A stretch of 64,000 nt of DNA. Source: Emiliania huxleyi CCMP1516. Lineage: Eukaryota > Haptophyta > Isochrysidales > Noelaerhabdaceae. The stretch is taken from contig NW_005202237.1 in assembly GCF_000372725.1 (NCBI RefSeq), positions 247,662-311,661 of the forward strand. Reading direction: 5' to 3'. This document shows positions 60,863 through 64,000 of the stretch, piece after piece (positions within the stretch are counted from its first letter, which is position 1; each line of letters begins with the position of its first letter). Under the pieces are notes generated by a model that saw nothing but the letters and a program-made list of their open reading frames with translations, ran no database searches and was not told where the DNA came from. The position numbers and the translations under genes were made by a program.

Positions 60863-63800
60863 TCACGCCACGCCGCCCACGAGGCGGCACACGAGACGAG
60901 GCTCGAGTAGACGAAGAGCGAGACGAGGCTCACACGAGGCGGCGGCAGAGACAGCCGCCCGCCACGCCACGCCGCCCACGAGGCGGCACACGAGACGAGG
61001 CTCGAGTAGACGAAGAGCGAGACGAGGCTCACTCGAGGCGGCGGCAGAGACAGCAGCCCGCCACGCCGCCCACGAGGCGGCACACGAGACGAGGCTCGAG
61101 TAGACGAAGAGCGAGACGAGGCTCACTCGAGGCGGCGGCACAGACAGCCGCCCGCCACGCCGCCCAAGAGGCGGCACACGAGACGAGGCTCGAGTAGACG
61201 AAGAGCGAGACGAGGCTCACTCGAGGCGGCGGCAGAGACAGCAGCCCGCCACGCCGCCCACGAGGCGGCACACGAGACGAGGCTCGAGTAGACGAAGAGC
61301 GAGACGAGGCTCACACGAGGCGGCGGCACAGACAGCCGCCCGCCACGCCACGCCGCCCACGAGGCGGCACACGAGACGAGGCTCGAGTAGACGAAGAGCG
61401 AGACAAGGCTCACTCGAGGCGGCGGCACAGACAGCCGCCCGCCACGCCACGCCGCCCACGAGGCGGCACACGAGGCTCGGCTCGAGTAGACGAAGAGCGA
61501 GACGAGGCTCACTCGAGGCGGCGGCAGAGACAGCAGCCCGCCACGCCGCCCACGAGGCGGCACACGAGACGAGGCTCGAGTAGACGAAGAGCGAGACGAG
61601 GCTCACTCGAGGCGGCGGCAGAGACAGCAGCCCGCCACGCCGCCCACGAGGCGGCACACGAGACGAGGCTCGAGTAGACGAAGAGCGAGACGAGGCTCAC
61701 TCGAGGCGGCGGCACAGACAGCCGCCCGCCACGCCGCCCAAGAGGCGGCACACGAGACGAGGCTCGAGTAGACGAAGAGCGAGACGAGGCTCACTCGAGG
61801 CGGCGGCAGAGACAGCAGCCCGCCACGCCGCCCACGAGGCGGCACACGAGACGAGGCTCGAGTAGACGAAGAGCGAGACGAGGCTCACACGAGGCGGCGG
61901 CACAGACAGCCGCCCGCCACGCCACGCCGCCCACGAGGCGGCACACGAGACGAGGCTCGAGTAGACGAAGAGCGAGACAAGGCTCACTCGAGGCGGCGGC
62001 ACAGACAGCCGCCCGCCACGCCACGCCGCCCACGAGGCGGCACACGAGGCTCGGCTCGAGTAGACGAAGAGCGAGACGAGGCTCACTCGAGGCGGGCAGA
62101 GACAGCCGCCCGCCACGCCGCCCCACGAGGCGGCACACGAGACGAGGCTCGAGTAGACGAAGAGCGAGACGAGGCTCACTCGAGGCGGCGGCACAGACAG
62201 CCGCCCGCCACGCCACGCCGCCCACGAGGCGGCACACGAGACGAGGCTCGAGTAGACGAAGAGCGAGACAAGGCTCACTCGAGGCGGCGGCACAGACAGC
62301 CGCCCGCCACGCCACGCCGCCCACGAGGCGGCACACGAGGCTCGGCTCGAGTAGACGAAGAGCGAGACGAGGCTCACTCGAGGCGGCGGCAGAGACAGCA
62401 GCCCGCCACGCCGCCCACGAGGCGGCACACGAGACGAGGCTCGAGTAGACGAAGAGCGAGACGAGGCTCACTCGAGGCGGCGGCAGAGACAGCCGCCCGC
62501 CACGCCGCCCAAGAGGCGGCACACGAGACGAGGCTCGAGTAGACGAAGAGCGAGACGAGGCTCACTCAAGGCGGCAGCAGAGACAGCCGCCCGCCACGCC
62601 GCCCACGAGGCGGCACACGAGACGAGGCTCGAGTAGACGAAGAGCGAGACGAGGCTCACTCGAGGCGGCGGCAGAGACAGCCGCCCGCCACGCCACGCCG
62701 CCCACGAGGCGGCACACGAGGCGAGGCTCGAGTAGACGAAGAGCGAGACGAGGCTCACTCGAGGCGGCGGCAGAGACAGCCGCCCGCCACGCCACGCCGC
62801 CCACGAGGCGGCACACGAGGCGAGGCTCGAGTAGACGAAGAGCCAGACGAGGCTCACTCGAGGCGGCAGCAGAGACAGCCGCCCGCCACGCCGCCCACGA
62901 GGCGGCACACGAGGCGAGGCTCGAGTAGACGAAGAGCGAGACGAGGCTCACTCGAGGCGGCGGCAGAGACAGCCGCCCGCCACGCCACGCCGCCCACGAG
63001 GCGGCACACGAGACGAGGCTCGAGTAGACGAAGAGCCAGACGAGGCTCACTCGAGGCGGCGGCAGAGACAGCCGCCCGCCACGCCACGCCGCCCACGAGG
63101 CGGCACACGAGGCGAGGCTCGAGTAGACGAAGAGCCAGACGAGGCTCACTCGAGGCGGCAGCAGAGACAGCCGCCCACCACGCCACGCCGCCCAAGAGGC
63201 GGCACACGAGGCGAGGCTCGAGGAGACGAAGAGCGAGACGAGGCTCACTCGAGGCGGCGGCAGAGACAGCAGCCCGCCACGCCGCCCACGAGGCGGCACA
63301 CGAGACGAGGCTCGAGTAGACGAAGAGCGAGACGAGGCTCACTCGAGGCGGCGGCAGAGACAGCCGCCCGCCACGCCGCCCAAGAGGCGGCACACGAGAC
63401 GAGGCTCGAGTAGACGAAGAGCGAGACGAGGCCGACTCGAGGCGGAGGCAGAGACAGCCGCCCGCCACGCCACGCCGCCCCACGAGGCGGCACACGAGGC
63501 GAGGCTCGAGTAGACGAAGAGCGAGACGAGGCTCACACGAGGCGGCGGCAGAGACAGCCGCCCGCCACGCCGCCCAAGAGGCGGCACACGAGACGAGGCT
63601 CGAGTAGACGAAGAGCGAGACGAGGCTCACTCGAGGCGGAGGCAGAGACAGCCGCCCGCCACGCCACGCCGCCCCACGAGGCGGCACACGAGGCGAGGCT
63701 CGAGTAGACGAAGAGCGAGACGAGGCTCACACGAGGCGGCGGCAGAGACAGCCGCCCGCCACGCCACGCCGCCCCACGAGGCGGCACACGAGACGAGGCT

Positions 63801-64000
63801 CGAGTAGACGAAGAGCGAGACGAGGCTCACTCGAGGCGGCGGCAGAGACGGCCGCCCGCCACGCCGCCCAAGAGGCGGCACACGAGACGAGGCTCGAGTA
63901 GACGAAGAGCGAGACGAGGCTCACTCGAGGCGGCGGCAGCGACAGCCGCCCGCCACGCCACGCCGCCCACGAGGCGGCACACGAGACGAGGCTCGAGTGG
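60863..64000. repeat. 94-100 bp satellite array, about 32 copies, runs off the window
   Basis: Unit landmarks: GGCGGCACACGAGACGAGG, CTCGAGTAGACGAAGAGCG, GGCGGCGGCAGAGACAGC, CGCCCGCCACGC. Units are 94 bp, or 99-100 bp with an extra ACGCC or C. Variants (GGCTCGG at 61474, 62048, 62339; CACAG versus GAGAG; AAGAGG versus CACGAGG) recur in blocks of three units, giving a period near 290 bp. All three minus-strand frames stay open for long stretches, giving repetitive ORFs that need not be genes. It begins near TACATTCACGCCACGCC at 60858 and is cut by the window end. Confidence 0.95.

Noticed and set aside
60863..64000. Long repetitive ORFs and a possible CRISPR-like array
   Set aside because: There are no unique spacers, since the whole unit repeats. 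Open frames occur in several registers because of base composition.

Overview
The window looks like nuclear DNA of a photosynthetic protist with a red-type secondary plastid. A haptophyte is my best guess. The evidence is very high G+C with Ala/Arg/Pro-rich coding, many short spliceosomal introns (mostly 57-170 nt), a fucoxanthin/chlorophyll light-harvesting protein, and eukaryotic housekeeping genes (clathrin heavy chain, anoctamin, PLGRKT-like, ABC1-family kinase). Three runs of N (23284-23383, 34807-35133, 47462-47561) mark assembly gaps next to homopolymers or low-complexity sequence.

Layout. 0-9.2 kb: an IQ/ankyrin/WW protein, then two related ankyrin plus Ala/Glu-rich proteins, the second broken. 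9.5-15.2 kb: an ABC1/ADCK-type kinase (-), a small tail-anchored protein (+), retroposon scraps, and a fused VOC/glyoxalase-NTP phosphatase (+). 15.2-17.3 kb: unassigned minus-strand ORFs. 17.4-24.3 kb: a fatty-acid hydroxylase/sterol-desaturase protein (+), an anoctamin (+) and a light-harvesting protein (-). 24.3-31.4 kb: repeats, EPSP synthase (+), a NiCoT nickel/cobalt transporter (-). 31.4-41.4 kb: repeat-rich and retroelement-rich; it holds a LINE-type remnant, a zinc-ribbon ORF, and a two-ORF retroelement with a 2A-like motif and an endonuclease-like domain. 41.4-45.6 kb: a 5'-incomplete hydroxyisobutyrate-dehydrogenase-like gene, a PLGRKT-like gene, a CCCH zinc-finger protein. 46.6-54.3 kb: clathrin heavy chain (-). 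55-60.2 kb: an MFS-like transporter, a hAT-like MITE, a CS-domain protein divergent from a fucosyltransferase-like protein, an F-box-like ORF. 60.86-64 kb: a 94-100 bp satellite running off the window end.

The genes do not form one pathway. The most striking signal is the introns. About half of those I could place by protein continuity use GC instead of GT at the 5' splice site. Several contain tandem repeats with a period of about 11 bp whose sequence differs from intron to intron. Some begin with a copy of the first bases of the next exon. One 62-bp intron is duplicated head to tail. Together these suggest a genome that gains and reshapes introns by local tandem duplication. All intron calls come from reading-frame and motif continuity, without transcript data.
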